NCBI GenBank assembly: GCA_020543525.1
Contig: JAHYIO010000039.1
Span: 2,046,001 to 2,110,000 of the forward strand
Reading direction: 5' to 3'
Source of the DNA: Coriolopsis trogii
Taxonomy: Eukaryota; Basidiomycota; Agaricomycetes; Polyporales; Polyporaceae
DNA length: 64,000 nt
Positions 33,813 to 46,340 of the stretch are shown here, piece after piece. Below the pieces are notes generated by a model. That model was not told the origin of the DNA and searched no databases. It saw only the letters and a list, made by a program, of their open reading frames with translations. The translations under genes were made by a program, and so were the position numbers. How positions within the stretch are numbered: the stretch's first letter is position 1; the number at the start of each line of letters is the position of its first letter.

Positions 33813-36368
33813 CTACATCAACTTGGGGAGCCCGAAGGCGGGGCGAGTCAGCAACAAGGAAGCGGTGCCCACGAGCAAGACCGAGAGCCACAACGCCCAC
33901 CTCGGCGATCCACCTCCAGAACGCTTCTTGGGCCGGGGCGGGAGGGACGGCATGAGGGCCTGCAACGGCTTGAGGGACTGCGTGGTTCGGATATGTGCAC
34001 GTACACGAGCAACCAGATGGGTCAGGGACGTGGAGTGACACGCGATGAGTCAAGGATATCATCATTTGACGCACCTTATAAGGGGGGTACCGGCATCCGA
34101 AACCCAGCTTGTCAACCCTGCGGCACAGACGGAGAGGGGCAACCGTCAGTTCTGGGATATGCGGAAGACAATGGGGGGAGGAGACGCACCAGCCGGGGTT
34201 GTCAATGGTGGGACGCTTGTGCGTGAATTGCTCGAACATGTCCTTCCCGGTGTAGTAGCCATCTGTCAAGTCAACGTTTCAGCCTCATCGCAAAGGCTCT
34301 GACCAAAATTGATAGAGCCTACATCCACTAGGGCCCACACCGCCCATGGGCAGACCGGGCACTGTCAAAAGAAACATGAGAACATGAGAAAGCGACAAGC
34401 TTGAGCCGGCTCGCATGACGTACCACCAAGATGGATCATGGTATCATTGGCAACCGCGGCACCGCTCTGCGTGTTGCTGAATACTGTCGGAGAAAGTGAA
34501 GTTGTCAAGCTTGCGAGTCAACAAATATCAACATGGAACATACTCTTCTCCTGAAAGGCCTTGTCCTGAGAGAATACGTATATAGCCAACGGGTGATCTC
34601 TTCATGAACCTTGTAAGTGTCTGACAACTGCAAGCGCAATCCTGGAGACACACAAACCTTGCGTTTATGAACCTGATGGCCGCATCAATATCCTTGACAG
34701 GAACAAGACAAAGAATAGGGCCAAAGATCTCCCTGTAAGACGGATGATTGAGTTCAAAGTATGCCAATGCATTGCATGGGCGTGCTCACTCGCTCATCAA
34801 CGAGTCGTCGCCTTGCACATCCTTGACTATCGTCGGAGCGACGTAGCGCTTCTCAACGTCAACCTCTCCACCAAGCACAATCGTGCCCTTGGTATTGTCG
34901 AGCAGGCCTTTGATTCTCCGCGTGTGCGACTCGCCGACGATGCGAGATAGAGACTCCGAGTTTCTCGGACCCTCGGGGTAGAAGCTCTCATGTCTGGAAA
35001 AAACTCGTGAGCACACACGAACGCATCGCTTTTGGACGCGTCATCACTTACACCCCTTTCAAGGCCTCGATGAACTTGTCTTGTATGTCCGGGGTCACGA
35101 GCACGTACTCAGGGCACACACAGACCTAGGCGAGTGATGTTGAGACACGTATCGTGACGACAGTAGTGCTGCATACACACCTGACCAGCGTTGATGCAAC
35201 GCCCCCACAGAGTGCGTCTGGCCGCGAGCGTGAGATCACTCTTGGGGTCGACGATGACCGGATTCTTGCCTACAAAATGACATCAGATGCGACATCGTAG
35301 CAGTCGTATGACGCGGCGTCTACCTCCGAGCTGTGAACGGAGTCAGCGCGTGTGTCTGCGCAGGGTAAGAGGAACGAGCGAACCTCGAGGGTCAAGGGGG
35401 TGAGATGCTTGGCAGCCGCGGCCGCAACAATCTTGGCGACGCGATTGCTTCCTAAACAAAGATAAGAAGACAATATGTGAGGTAGACACGACGGCACTAA
35501 CCTGTATACAGAACTACGAGATGATCTCAGCATGGTCGGCGATATGACGCGACATGAATACACTCACTATGGTCCCACTGTAGCTCAAGAACCTGCGAAA
35601 CAAAGTACGTGAGCGCTAGAAAGACCATGCAGGAGGAGTGCTGCATACACGTGTTGTCTCTGGAATAGCCCCGTTGATGACGTGGAAGAGATCGTTGTCG
35701 AGGTACTTGGGAAGGAGCTCGGCGAAGAGGGCGGATGTGACAGGAGTCTGCTCGGAAGGTTTGAGAACGACGGCGTTTCCTCCTGCAATAGCGCCGATCT
35801 GTGGACGGCAAAAATGAGCGATAGGTCGTATATGCGCAGCCAAAGATGCAAGCTGACCATCGGGGACATCATCATAATGACAGGGCCGTTAAAGGGCGCG
35901 ATGATGAGGATGACACCCTTCGGTTCGTGTTTGAGTCTCGGGGACATGGCCCAGAAGCTGAGGTTGAAGTCGGGTTTCTGGACGCCAGCCCATTTGTCCA
36001 CCTGGTCGTAAGCTATGCGAACGTCCTGATACGTTGCAGAGAAGTCCAAGCTACAGAACAGACAGATGAGAGCAGTTTCAAGTGTGAGAGGGAGGAGACG
36101 AACAACTCGGTCTCGAGAGTCGGGCGACCGAGGTCGGCCTTGAGGGCGTCGAAGAAGCGCTGCTCATTGTCCTTGAGCATGTAACCGACTTGAGCGATCT
36201 GCTCCTTGCGGTAGGCGATGGACTTGAGTTTGCCATCGAGAAAAGCCTCGCGGGCGCGGGCATGAATCTGGGACAATGCGCAGTGGTAAGTACGAGGTAG
36301 TGGGCGGAGTAATGACTGGGAGTGACCTTGGGAATGTCTTCGAGCGAGGTATACGCGAGGGTAGCCAT
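33813..36368 (-). CDS. Class-3-type aldehyde dehydrogenase with C-terminal membrane anchor (ALDH2)
   Basis: The start is ATG 36368 (MATLAYTSLEDIPK) and the stop TAG 33813-33815. Exon order is as in ALDH1: RKEQIAQVGYMLKDNEQ, DFSATYQDVRIAYDQVDKW, IIAPFNGPV, GGNAVVLKPSEQTPVTSALF, VLELQWDH, the 7-nt micro-exon CTCGGAG, GKNPVIVDPKSDL, GRCINAGQ|VCVCPEYVLV with the catalytic Cys in GQVC, HESFYPEGPRN, IFGPILCLVPV, NDTMIHLGG and RVDKLGFGCRYPPYK. The last exon encodes a basic linker and then a hydrophobic stretch, WALWLSVLLVGTASLLL. That tail is typical of the ER-bound fatty aldehyde dehydrogenase branch (ALDH3A2/Hfd1), whose known substrates include long-chain and prenyl aldehydes. Intact. Confidence 0.9.
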
Positions 36369-37573
36369 GGTATGAGACAGAGCGCGGAGCGGGGGAGAAA
36401 AGGGAGAGGGAGAGAGCTAGCGACGAGCGAGACGGCGGAGGGGGATGTACTCGGCCCAGACAGGAATGGAGGCAGGACGCGGTCGGTCGCCTTCTCGATT
36501 ACATATACGTGTCCGAACCGGCCGCGCGAAGAGTATTGCCCGGCTTCTGTGGCGTGCGATGGGCCCTCTTCGCCTCCTGTCCTCTCCTCGCAGACAGACA
36601 CCTGTGCGGCGAATGCCTCGCTCATCTCTCACATCCAATCAAGGGTCTCGTGGGAGCGTGTCCTGCACCTGCATGCAGACGGGGCCAGGGATAATAGCCT
36701 ATTAGTATCATAGAGTTCATACAGGGATGGATGCAGCCGAATCGGGATACCATTCCCACGGTCGGATCTGCCATTCCAAAAATCACACCGTGGGACTGTT
36801 ATCCCGATATGGTGGCTGCATCATAACGGCCAGCTCGAACCGTCTCCTGTCTTTCTTTTCTGTTCTGTAGTATCATCTCAATGTATTGTGTTCAGTTGGA
36901 ATACTCGCCCGAGCTTCACATCAAGCACACACACATCTCGCACGAGCCCTGCCATCGGCCGCGGTCTGTCAAGCAACAAGATTCGCCAAGCCTTCGATCT
37001 TGAGGTGCGTTCGCCGACTGGGCCTTCTCCATCGAGAACTTTGCCGGACCTTCATCCCATCGCCGCTGGTGTGGTTCGGCGGTCTCCCATGCGCCACGAC
37101 AAACACAAGCTCCGGCTCGCCCAAGTCAGTGTTCCTCCCACTTCAGTGATCCAGCGGCGTCGGCCGTCTGACTACCTCGAGCTTCCCAGGCGTTTCTGAT
37201 ATCCCTCCCAACCATCGCGTGCACCAAGATGCTCGTCGGCACCTGTTGTGGTTGCATCGCCTGAGTACTGACAGCACGATGTCGATTTGGACGACGCAAT
37301 TCGCGCGAGAGCCCCTCCCCATCGTGATTGCACCGCCCGCCCACGCTTTCGATCAAGCGAAGTCCCTCCTTTGTGGATGTCAGCTGCGATGCCGAGGCTC
37401 AGCGATACACGTCAAACGCGCGCCATTCCCTAATAACGCTCTCTCGCAATGGCCTTCCTGGACCGCTGAAAACCCTCGGACGTCGTCCCTCGACTTTTCG
37501 TCCGAGTCCCACGTCCCACCAGTGCACAGCAGCCACTGTCGCCCATAATTCCTCTTCCCTCACCTGACTCAAT
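36369..37573. other. Divergent intergenic region, ALDH2 / D3
   Basis: This lies between the ALDH2 start (-) and the D3 start (+), so both promoters are here. It contains the imperfect palindrome at 36730-36822. No gene recognised. Confidence 0.5.
36730..36822. repeat. Long imperfect inverted repeat (hairpin)
   Basis: The left arm begins GATGCAGCC and continues GGGATA…CCCACGG. The right arm is CCGTGGGA…TATCCCG…GGCTGCATC. Arms of about 30-37 nt flank a loop of about 25 nt. The form resembles a small foldback element or a structured regulatory site between two divergent promoters. Confidence 0.7.
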
Positions 37574-39745
37574 ATGGCTGACCCTGTGGCTCTCGAGCTC
37601 GCACTAATCACTAGCATCAAGGAAACCCTGGCATGCATCGCCATTGGAGGCATCCTTGGGACGGCGTACGTTCTCGTATACTTTCTTGTCCACATTCTTC
37701 ACGCTCACGTCCGTTTCAGCATCTGGGGGATCACTGTATTGCAGACTTACATCTACTACCGGCGGTACGGCAACTCAGACAGGTGGCCTCTCAAAGTACT
37801 TGTGAGTCGCACTCCTGTCCCTCTTGTGAGCCCACACATACTCACCACACTACCCATCAACGGCAGGTCGGAATTCTGTTGTGCGTATACGGCAGCGGGC
37901 GTTATCTGTCTAATGCTAACGATCCATCACAGCCTGCTCGATACGGTCACCTCCGCACTCGTAGCGGAGGGCATCTACAACTATATGGTACTCTACTTCA
38001 ATGTCCCTCTAGATAAGTACTTGGAAATCCTGCCGTACGTAACAATACCTCTCACAATAATCCTCGAATTTGCTGAGTCTCTCGATAGAACCCTCGGGGT
38101 GAGTGTTCGCGCGCGATCCCGCTAGTTTCTATCTGACGGATACGGCGACAAAGGCTGAGAACGGCGTCACTGTAAGTCGTCAGTCATGATTGGCCTTCGA
38201 AGATAACTCTGACAATTCGTGAAGGTCGTAATTGCGACTATCTGTCAATGGTACGTGAGCTTGCGCATTCGCTGTTGCTACCATCTGACGGTACATGTCC
38301 CAGTTTCTTCGCTCAGCGGCTCTGGATGCGTGAGAGGCCTCACATATTTTGCACGCAAGCGACCATATGCTCATCCGAATCGCAGTCAGCAAGAATAAGG
38401 TCCTTGTCGGTGTTATTGTAAGTCTTTGGTAAAACTATACATTAATACGAACTGACAATCGATCAGGTGGGGCTTTCCATTGGTGCTCTCGGTGCGTCTC
38501 GCCCGGTATACCGTGCACTTGACTAGCATACTCACGCTTGCATACCACAACAACACAGCTCCGGGAATGGGTACGTCCCCTCCCCCTTCCCTTGTATTAT
38601 CACACAACAGCATTCTGACGCCCTGTATACGGCAATTTCAGGCATCACTGTCGATCTGTGAGTGCACTTCCTACGCCATATCACTGTCTGGCTGCGGGTA
38701 GCGTCTGACTTGGACCCGTCCGACCAGATTCACAGAGAGGAGCATCTTCTCCCTCGGGACGATCAAGACGCGGATCCTTGCCGGATTCGCGAATGGGATG
38801 AGCGCACTGTGCGATGTGATCATCGCAGGGGGCCTCTGGTTTTACCTCAGGGCCGAGCGACCTGGTTTTGTGAAGTACGGTTTCTCTTGTCCTTGCGGAT
38901 GATATCTTAGACTGACGTTGTATGTTAGGACGCGCAACGTCGTGGATCGCCTTATGCTCTACACGATCCAGCGCGGAGCTCTTACAGCGTGCGTTGCGCT
39001 CGAACTCGGAAGCTTGGCGGGGGAAGAGTACTGAAGTCTCGTTTATGCCGTCCAGGATCTGCCAGCTCATGCATATGATCATGGTATGTCCATGCTCCCC
39101 AATCAAGAGCCCTTTATGCGCTTGTGCTCACTCACAGCCTCTCAGACCGTCGCCCTTCCGGACCACTTCCTCTTCCTACCCTTTGCATTTATACAGGGCA
39201 AGCGTAAGTGTCACTGCATCACCCATCCGCATGTGTGTTTCTGACTACCTCACCCGCCGCCGTACAGTCTATTGCAACACGCTCCTCGCGACGTGAGTCT
39301 GCCCTCCTACAATATAATAGCCAGAAGTCACTATGCTGACTTGAAATGCGCTCAAACCAGGCTCAACGTCCGCAAGTCACTCAAGCACGGCGGAGGCTCC
39401 GACGCTCATGTACTGACCCCGATGTCGCACGACGGCCACCGGGACGACCGCAGGGGTGCGTTTGGGATGGTGAGTCCGCTCTTTGTCCCTTCAGCCTGAG
39501 CATCACAGGCGCAGGAGGAACGTGTGTGCTGACGACTTGGACGCGCGCCCGTCGTGTAGAGCACCGATCGCGAGCCGACCGTGGTGCACATCACGAGCGA
39601 CACCGTGCGTGCCGTTTCCCCTTTCCCGAAATTTGGAAGAGCTGAGGACGCGCTCGTGCAGACGGTCAGCACCATCTCGGGACAGACCGATTTCGACCGA
39701 AAGGTCGCGGTGGCGTACGCCGCGGACATGCGCTCCGTCGTGTGA
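37574..39745 (+). CDS. DUF6534 multi-pass membrane protein (D3)
   Basis: The start is ATG 37574 (MADPVALELALITSIKETLA). Exons give GITVLQTYIYYRRY, LLDTVTSALVAEGIYNYMVL, AENGVT|VVIATICQW, FFAQRLW, SKNKVLVGVI, RILAGFANGMSALCDVIIAG, NVVDRLMLYTIQRGALT, TVALPDHFLFLPFAFIQGKR, VYCNTLLAT and LNVRKSLKHGGGSDAHVLTP. The last exon encodes a hydrophilic tail ending ADMRSVV at TGA 39743-39745. It is closest to D2. About seven membrane helices expected. All splice sites examined are GT-AG and the frame is maintained. Function unknown; its start faces ALDH2 across a shared 1.2-kb promoter region. Confidence 0.85.
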
Positions 39746-42573
39746 TTGCTCAAGTGAGAGGGCTGACGACGTGTGCATGAACGGACCCGGGGGACGTTGT
39801 CCCGACGCTTAAACCAATTGTGGCTGATTTGTGTGACTATGCTCCAAGCATTTCTTGACGGTTGCTGGGCGTGCGTGCTCCATTTGTTTATTGTATTGGC
39901 AAAGCGGAACTTTCGATGTCACAAGATACCATGTACTTCATTTAGATTGCAAGGGGGTACAATGTCAGATGAGATTGCTTATCTTCCATTCTTGAGTGAG
40001 TATAGGTCCAGTGATGTAACTTGAAGGCGACCGACATTCAAGGGGAGAGTTTTTTTGTCTGGCTATGATAGCAGGGTCCCTAACATAAGAGGATAGCGCG
40101 CGCGAGATTTGGTCCCAACTCCTGTATACACACTGACACTTACCCTCGGAAAGCGATATTACCGCATTCTCTCACGTAGGAGAGCGCCATGATATAGCTC
40201 AACTGGGAGCTGTTCGAACACTTTCCGTAAGTACGCTGAGGGCTGAGGTACGACTGACTGCAAATTGACATCAACTGCCTCCGAGTCTACAAACGCACTT
40301 CTAGTCCTAGATGGTCCAGCGACAACGCTCGAGCCGGTGAGAGGTCCGGTGTGTTCATGAGGACTGCCAAATATCGCCATGAGGCTTCGACGAACCCTGC
40401 ATAATTAGCTCAAGCTCCACAATGTGCCTCTCGGAGGGCGACATCATGATGGTCCCTTTCCCCTACATTGAACTCGAGATCGGATGCTCAAGCAGTGGCT
40501 GCCTGACTGACGGATCTGGCTGTGCGGCCGGGCTGTTCGACCCTGAGGCTTCCATCAAGCAGGCTTGCGCACATCGAGCCGTGTACTATCTGCCACGTAC
40601 TGCCATGAGTCTGTGACGGCCTACACGGGATGTCCTTGGCTCCGATACATCGGGCTTGTAGGCATTCGACCGGGGAAGGTGCCTTGGACCAGAACCTACA
40701 GAGCCTTGAGCCTACTGACAGACCATGCCGACAGGCCCACGCGAACGTCCCCGATGAACGACTCCTCGCCGGACACCGGTCGGAGCTGCTCACTGACATC
40801 GCGAGCTTCTCCCAAGACCACATGGACACGATCTCATCGAATCCGTCGTCTCCTCGCTAGGCACGATCTGAGCGTTACCAGATGTCCCCTATTCGCACAA
40901 CTCGTGGTCCAGACACATGAATGGCAGATTTGAGATAAGCGTTAACGTCGGCGGTGAACAAAGAGATGCCAGTGTATGCGAGACCTGCTCAGTCATTGGA
41001 TCCCTTGTTGCAGGGACAGAGCGCGCCGCTGCTCTGCCATACATCACTGGTTGAAGCTCTATATTGAGACAAATGAGTATTCTCGTGCCATCATGATACG
41101 CTCACGAGGTACCATTCCTGTAATGAGACATTTTTGTGCGCTAATGGGGGGAGAGGTTCTGGAGCATTAGGTTTATGTCTCAAATCATCTTGCGTTGCCT
41201 TGTGGCTTATATGGCTTGGTTGAACTGTGTCTTTTTCCTCCCTCGCAGCATTTGTCGTAACTATCCGAGTCCTGACTGACCTACAAGGGATTAAGGATTA
41301 TTGCGTGTCAAAACAAAGACGCATGGCACGAACCTGTCGAGTTGCGACTCGGGAATCTGACGATGCCTGATGTTGTGCGGCCGCTCGAGCGGCGGACTAT
41401 GCTCCTAACACATTTTGAAAGATTCCAACACACAATATAATGGATTCTAGTCGATTTGCTTAAGCTGACTAAAAGGTAGCATATCTTACCTGTATTATGT
41501 TTGCTGCCCCGGGGTGGTAGAGTTTGTCTTCAAGATCCTTGTCCGCGATCAGGGACCTTCTTCATCGGTGTTTCCTCGCTGTCAACAGCACCCCGGTAGG
41601 CACTCGTATCAAACTGTATATATTGGGCAGAGCTCACAATTGCAAACATCTCTGCTCCGTCCAGCCTCTGTCAGAGCCGCGCAGCTCGGCGGATAACGTA
41701 TGTGTGAACCCTACTCACCGATGGTACGCGACTGCCAATGCAGAAGCCTGTAGAGAAACGGAAGCGTTTCACGGGAGATCCCTCTTTCTGTATTTCGCAC
41801 AGAACAACATTGGACGCGGATGTATGGGCGCGACTACTAGGACTAGTGGAAGGAGAGAGCGTAGTATGAGCGCCCAGTTTCCCCCCGGAAACGACCGCCA
41901 GATCGGCCCGAGCGATCCGACAGTTGCAAACATCGCACTCCACTAGCTTCACCCGATAACTCTGAGTCCTCAGGCCTCACCCATCATAGAAATGTCTAAC
42001 TTTATGCGTGCGACTGGTATCCTAAGTTTCGATTTCTTTGGACGAACACAGTGCGCCGCTTTCAAGTTTCACGGGTTCAATCAGTCTGACTTAGCCAGCT
42101 GGCGAGCCGAATGTTTCAATTAGGGGATTGCGCATATGCTCTAGTCAGCCATGCACTACGTTGAAAGTAAAATGGTATGCCTGAACTAGATGCATTCCCC
42201 TTCCTGACCGCACCCTCACAAACAGCTATTTCATCGGCGGATTCCGGAGATACTCATCGGCGTTGTGCTCGACAGTCGCCTGGAAGGGTGACTATGCGGC
42301 CCAAATATCCTGCTGCACGGCGGTGATTCACACGGCTCCTGAAACGTAGGCCTTAATGGGTTTTACAGAGTCTGTGATGGTGCCTGCGATCATGTGGACG
42401 TTTGGGGGGCGTGGTCGCTCCGTGAGCGGTCGGTCTCCTGCTCCGAGTCTCACGCCCGTATTCGTAACGCCCACTTGGGCCTACACAGTCCTCATATAGC
42501 CTGGGGACATACAAGGGGCCACTAGGGCTATTGCGCTCGCCTCCACATCTTGTGTATCATCTCTATCACGATC
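39746..42573. other. Gene-poor stretch between D3 and D4
   Basis: This holds scattered protein-like frames without family resemblance: a minus-strand 73-codon frame at 40159-40380 (VVPQPSAYLRKVFEQLPVEL), a plus-strand one at 40630-40860 and one near 41520-41690. They may be relics. AT-richer tracts occur near 41400-41500. No RNA gene or mobile element recognised. Confidence 0.35.
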
Positions 42574-44562
42574 ATGGACATTGCCTCCCTTATAGGTCTT
42601 CCTTCAAAGGAGGAGGCTGCTATCAAAGAAACCCTCGGATGCTTCGCAGTAGGAGCAGTCCTTGGAATAACGTATGTTGTAGTTTTTGGACGACCCATCA
42701 TAAACAGCACTGACGAATGGACCGCCACAGAATCTACGGTATCACAATCCTTCAGACCTTCATCTACTACAAAAAATACCCTCATGACTCGCAATTCCTC
42801 AAGACATTGGTGAGCTGAGCTCCGATTTGCTCTGTGGTCATCATTCTCTCAGGCGTCATGCTCGTTAAATGCAGGTTGCAGTTCTATTGTGCGTATCCTC
42901 CTACATCGGCGGCACTGTTTTTGGCCCTCATTGAGTACAGCATTCTGGACACTATCACCACAATTCTAATCGGATACTCCCTCTACGATGACTTGGTAAA
43001 CAACTTCTTGAAACCTCAAAATTACCTTGTGATTGCAAGGTGCGTGTACGGTAGTAATACATACGGACATACCCGTCATGCTCATGTGGGCAAATATAGA
43101 CCCCTTGCGGTCCGTCCTTTGCCACCATCATCACGTTCTCTCTCACATTTTTATCTCAAACATAGCTCGAGAATGGTGTAACTGTGAGCTGCTCCTCACT
43201 CTTGACTGTAATCGACGTTCCACTCAAGCGGCGCATAGGACATCATAGCGACCTTGACGCAATGGTGCGCGCCCAAGCCCCGCTGCACCCCTGATTTGAC
43301 ATGTTGATAATCTGCTAGCTTCTTCGCACATCGCTTATGGCTGCGTGAGTGGGATAAACTTACTCATCGACCCTTCGACTGATAGAGAATATCCCCCAGT
43401 CGGAAGGAATAAGACTCTTGTTATCTTCGTCACTGCAATGGCCGTCGGTGCCCTAGGTTCGTCTACACAACCGTTGGCTCAAGTATCCAATTGACATCTT
43501 CCGACTGTTCTCAGGTCCGGGTCTGGGTACGTACTGGCTTTCTCGTCAGCGTTAATGGTGAATTTGACACGTGTTGTATACAGCAATAACCGTTCGACTG
43601 TGAGATGCGTCCTCCCGATGGAGAACTTCCGATCGACTGACTGCCAACACATGCATAAGTTTCCAAGACCGAAGTGTCTTCTCCCTGGCAACTCCACTTA
43701 TCAAGCTCCTCTCGGGATTTTCCAACGGTTTGAGCGTAATTTGCGACATCACAATTGCCCTAGGGCTATGCTTCTACCTACAAATCGGCCGGTCCGGTCT
43801 CAAGACGTGGGTGCAGACACATCTATCTCTGCGCACGCTCTGATCCAGACAGTCAGCACTGACTCGCTCGTCGACCGCCTCATCTTGTACGCAATCAACC
43901 GAGGAGCACTCACTTCGTAAGTCTCAGTGCCACTCATTGCTCTGTTCAATGATAACTCAGACCTTGCATACTCTCTCCCTGCAGCCTGTGCCAAGCGGGC
44001 CACCTGATTGCTGTTGGTTTGTTAGTATGTTATCAAGGCAGGATTTCACATCATATCCTCAGGTCGTCGCCTTTCCAACCCGCTTCGTATTCGTTCCATT
44101 CGCTTTTATGGAAGGCAAACGTGGGTAGTACTGACTATACCAAGAAGCTCCATTCACTCATTTGGCGAACGCTCTAGTGTACTGCAACACTCTACTCGCA
44201 ACGTGAGCGCTGCAACCTCTCTGGCACGCTTGGTTCTCAACGATCGCTCGCCGCATGATCGTATTAACCTTTGCAGGCTCAACGTCCGCCAGTCGCTCCG
44301 GCGCACAGCCATGAAAGATGTGAATATTGAAATCGATTCGCACTTTATGCGCCGGTCACGCGAGCCAGACAGCACCGACCGGACAACGGAAACGTACGCA
44401 GCTGTGAGTGACTCTGCTGACCTCACTTCAGGACAAATAGAGAACTAATGTTCGACGGCCGTTATTCTCTAGACAACTGAGTCACTAGCGACCATCGAGT
44501 TTGGCATACCTGGCCACAAAGCCCAAGGACGTTCAACCGAGATTGAGCTTCACGCAATCTGA
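42574..44562 (+). CDS. DUF6534 multi-pass membrane protein (D4)
   Basis: The start is ATG 42574 (MDIASLIGLPSKEEAAIKET). Exons give GITILQTFIYYKKYPHDSQF, YSILDTITTILIGYSLYDDL, LENGVT, DIIATLTQW, FFAHRLWL, VFSLATPLIKLLSGFSNGLS, VICDITIALGLCFYLQIGRS, SLVDRLILYAINRGALTS, VVAFPTRFVFVPFAFMEGKR, VYCNTLLAT and RLNVRQSLRRTAMKDVNIEI. The last exon ends STEIELHAI at TGA 44560-44562. It is very close to D1 (RLNVRQSLRR and the NGLSVICD segment). D4 converges with D5. I saw no disabling mutation; a few micro-exon boundaries remain uncertain. Confidence 0.82.
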
Positions 44563-44598
44563 CGACCCATTATGTTCAAGTCTGGCTCTTTGGTGTAG

Positions 44599-44889
44599 GT
44601 GGAAGAGCCTGCCTGTCACAATTCATTACGTTTGAGTATGTATGCCCGCCGAAAGCAAGTCAAAATCACACCGAATCTGTCGCAGCCTTCCCGGAGGCGC
44701 ATATTCCCCTTACCTAATACTGTACACATGCAAGCTCATCCACCGCGCAGGATGCGAGAAGTCCGGAACCTGAGTCCTCCGTCGCTCGGGCAGAAGTTGA
44801 ATGCGCGCCTGCAGCCATACCTCCGTGAAAATGGTGACCTTCGGCAGGAACTAGAGCGCTATATATGTACAGCTCTGGTACACTCCTGA
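44599..44889 (+). CDS. Hypothetical short ORF
   Basis: The frame of 96 codons lies between the convergent D4 and D5 genes. Its second half (LGQKLNARLQPYLRENGDLR) could form a helix. No family recognised and no upstream promoter space; possibly just an open part of the 3' flank. Confidence 0.2.
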   Translation: MEEPACHNSLRLSMYARRKQVKITPNLSQPSRRRIFPLPNTVHMQAHPPRRMREVRNLSPPSLGQKLNARLQPYLRENGDLRQELERYICTALVHS

Positions 44890-44890
44890 G

Positions 44891-46340
44891 CTACACAGCA
44901 AAATGTTTTCCCGGACACTCGCCATCAGTCAAAGATGGGGTCTTGGTGTCCTTCCCTGCACCCTCCGAAGGGTTCCGCTCGCTGTCTCCGTCTCTAATGA
45001 TAAGGGTATCGTCGCATGATATATGAACCTGGACTCCGGTCGTAGTTCTTTCGTTTTGAGTTCCCGGGATAGAAGTCGAATGGTGGTCTCGGAAGTTCAG
45101 CGAGAGAGTGTTCAACGGGATGTCTAAGGCAATGCCCGGGTTTGAAGCCCTGAGGAATGCTCGATTGTTCAGGCTAGCAAGGAGTGTATTCGGGTATAGC
45201 TTGACGAGTATAACAGCTCTAGTGTTGGCGGACGAAGTTCAGTTTCAGCCTATACAATCCAGATCGAGAGAGGACATACGCGCATTCGTGCAGCAACGTT
45301 TGCTACCACCAGTTGTGAGTACTAGTATTTAGTCGGTTCGATCACGTACCGGTAAGGCTGCAAAGCATACGAGATCAACTATGGCGACTGTGGCTGCAAG
45401 ATAGGTGAGCGAATGATCGGATTCAAAACACAGAATTCGACGTGCCGGTCATTGCGCCCGTCTCCACAGAGAATATAACGAGACGATTCACCATGTCGTC
45501 AGACCGTCTGAATCCGCTTTTTGCTCTGAGGAGCTGTACCAAACTCTCATCATACATTCCGAATGTCGAAGGGAAGTACGTACTAGTATGGTCATGGCGA
45601 CAGCAATTATTATGTCGACGCATGCGGCGCCGCCGAGCCGAGCCTATGATATATACGCAATCATTATTCGAGCACACCACAGCGTCATATTTGTCCTGGA
45701 CTTACCGAGACTATTGGAGTAACCCTGGATGCCTCAGCGGCAGTGGGGTCCACAAGGTGCAGCTACACATTGTGTCGGTGGTGTGGAATTGAACGGTGCT
45801 GAGTTTCAATATGAACACGTACCATGACCCCTCCAGCAATACCAATGCTGGTCTGAAAGAGTGCCAGCTGTGACGCGGATTAACTCATAGACCTGAGAAA
45901 CAACTATTTAGAGTCGTGCTTACCACAACAATTATCGCTGTGAGAGTGAAGGACCTCCCGAGGAGGTATATACGCCGTACGTAATACCCTTGAACTACTC
46001 CGGATATTATAGATGACATGATCGTCACACTGAACCAGGAATTGTGCAGTCCAACCAGAGCCTCGAGGTTCCCGAAGCCGTAGACGAAAGTAGTGAACGC
46101 AAAATCCGTAGCGAGTGCCATCTGGACACATTCGTATATGAAGATGCCATATACTGGGTTCGCGTCTACGTATGAGTCGCCCGAGGTAGCGCGCGATATG
46201 AGAGTGCTCACCTAGACACTTGTTGCCAATTGAGTCTCCCGGAAACCACCTGTAGTACAGGTCTACGAACACGAGTATCAGACTCCAGCTTGTAGTCAGC
46301 CAGGAACATGCTGCGCACAGACTTGGACGGTAAGGACCCC
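44891..46340 (-). CDS. DUF6534 multi-pass membrane protein (D5), 5' end unresolved
   Basis: The stop is TAG at 44891-44893. Minus-strand exons in order: VYGIFIYECVQMALATDFAF (about 46150), NLEALVGLHNSWFSVTIMSS, VVQGYYVRRIYLLGRSFTLT, GAACVDIIIAVAMTILL, RAKSGFRRSDDMVNRLVIFS, VETGAMT, ATVAIVDLVCFAALP and AVILVKLYPNTLLASLNNRA, then a long hydrophilic tail ending KHFAV. This is the classical DUF6534 pattern (TGF-RTD-like loop, LVKLY-N-LLASLN end), clearly distinct from D1-D4. First exons are not certain: candidates lie between 46340 and 46960, for example the frame ending at a GT donor near 46857. The portion seen is open throughout. Confidence 0.75.
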
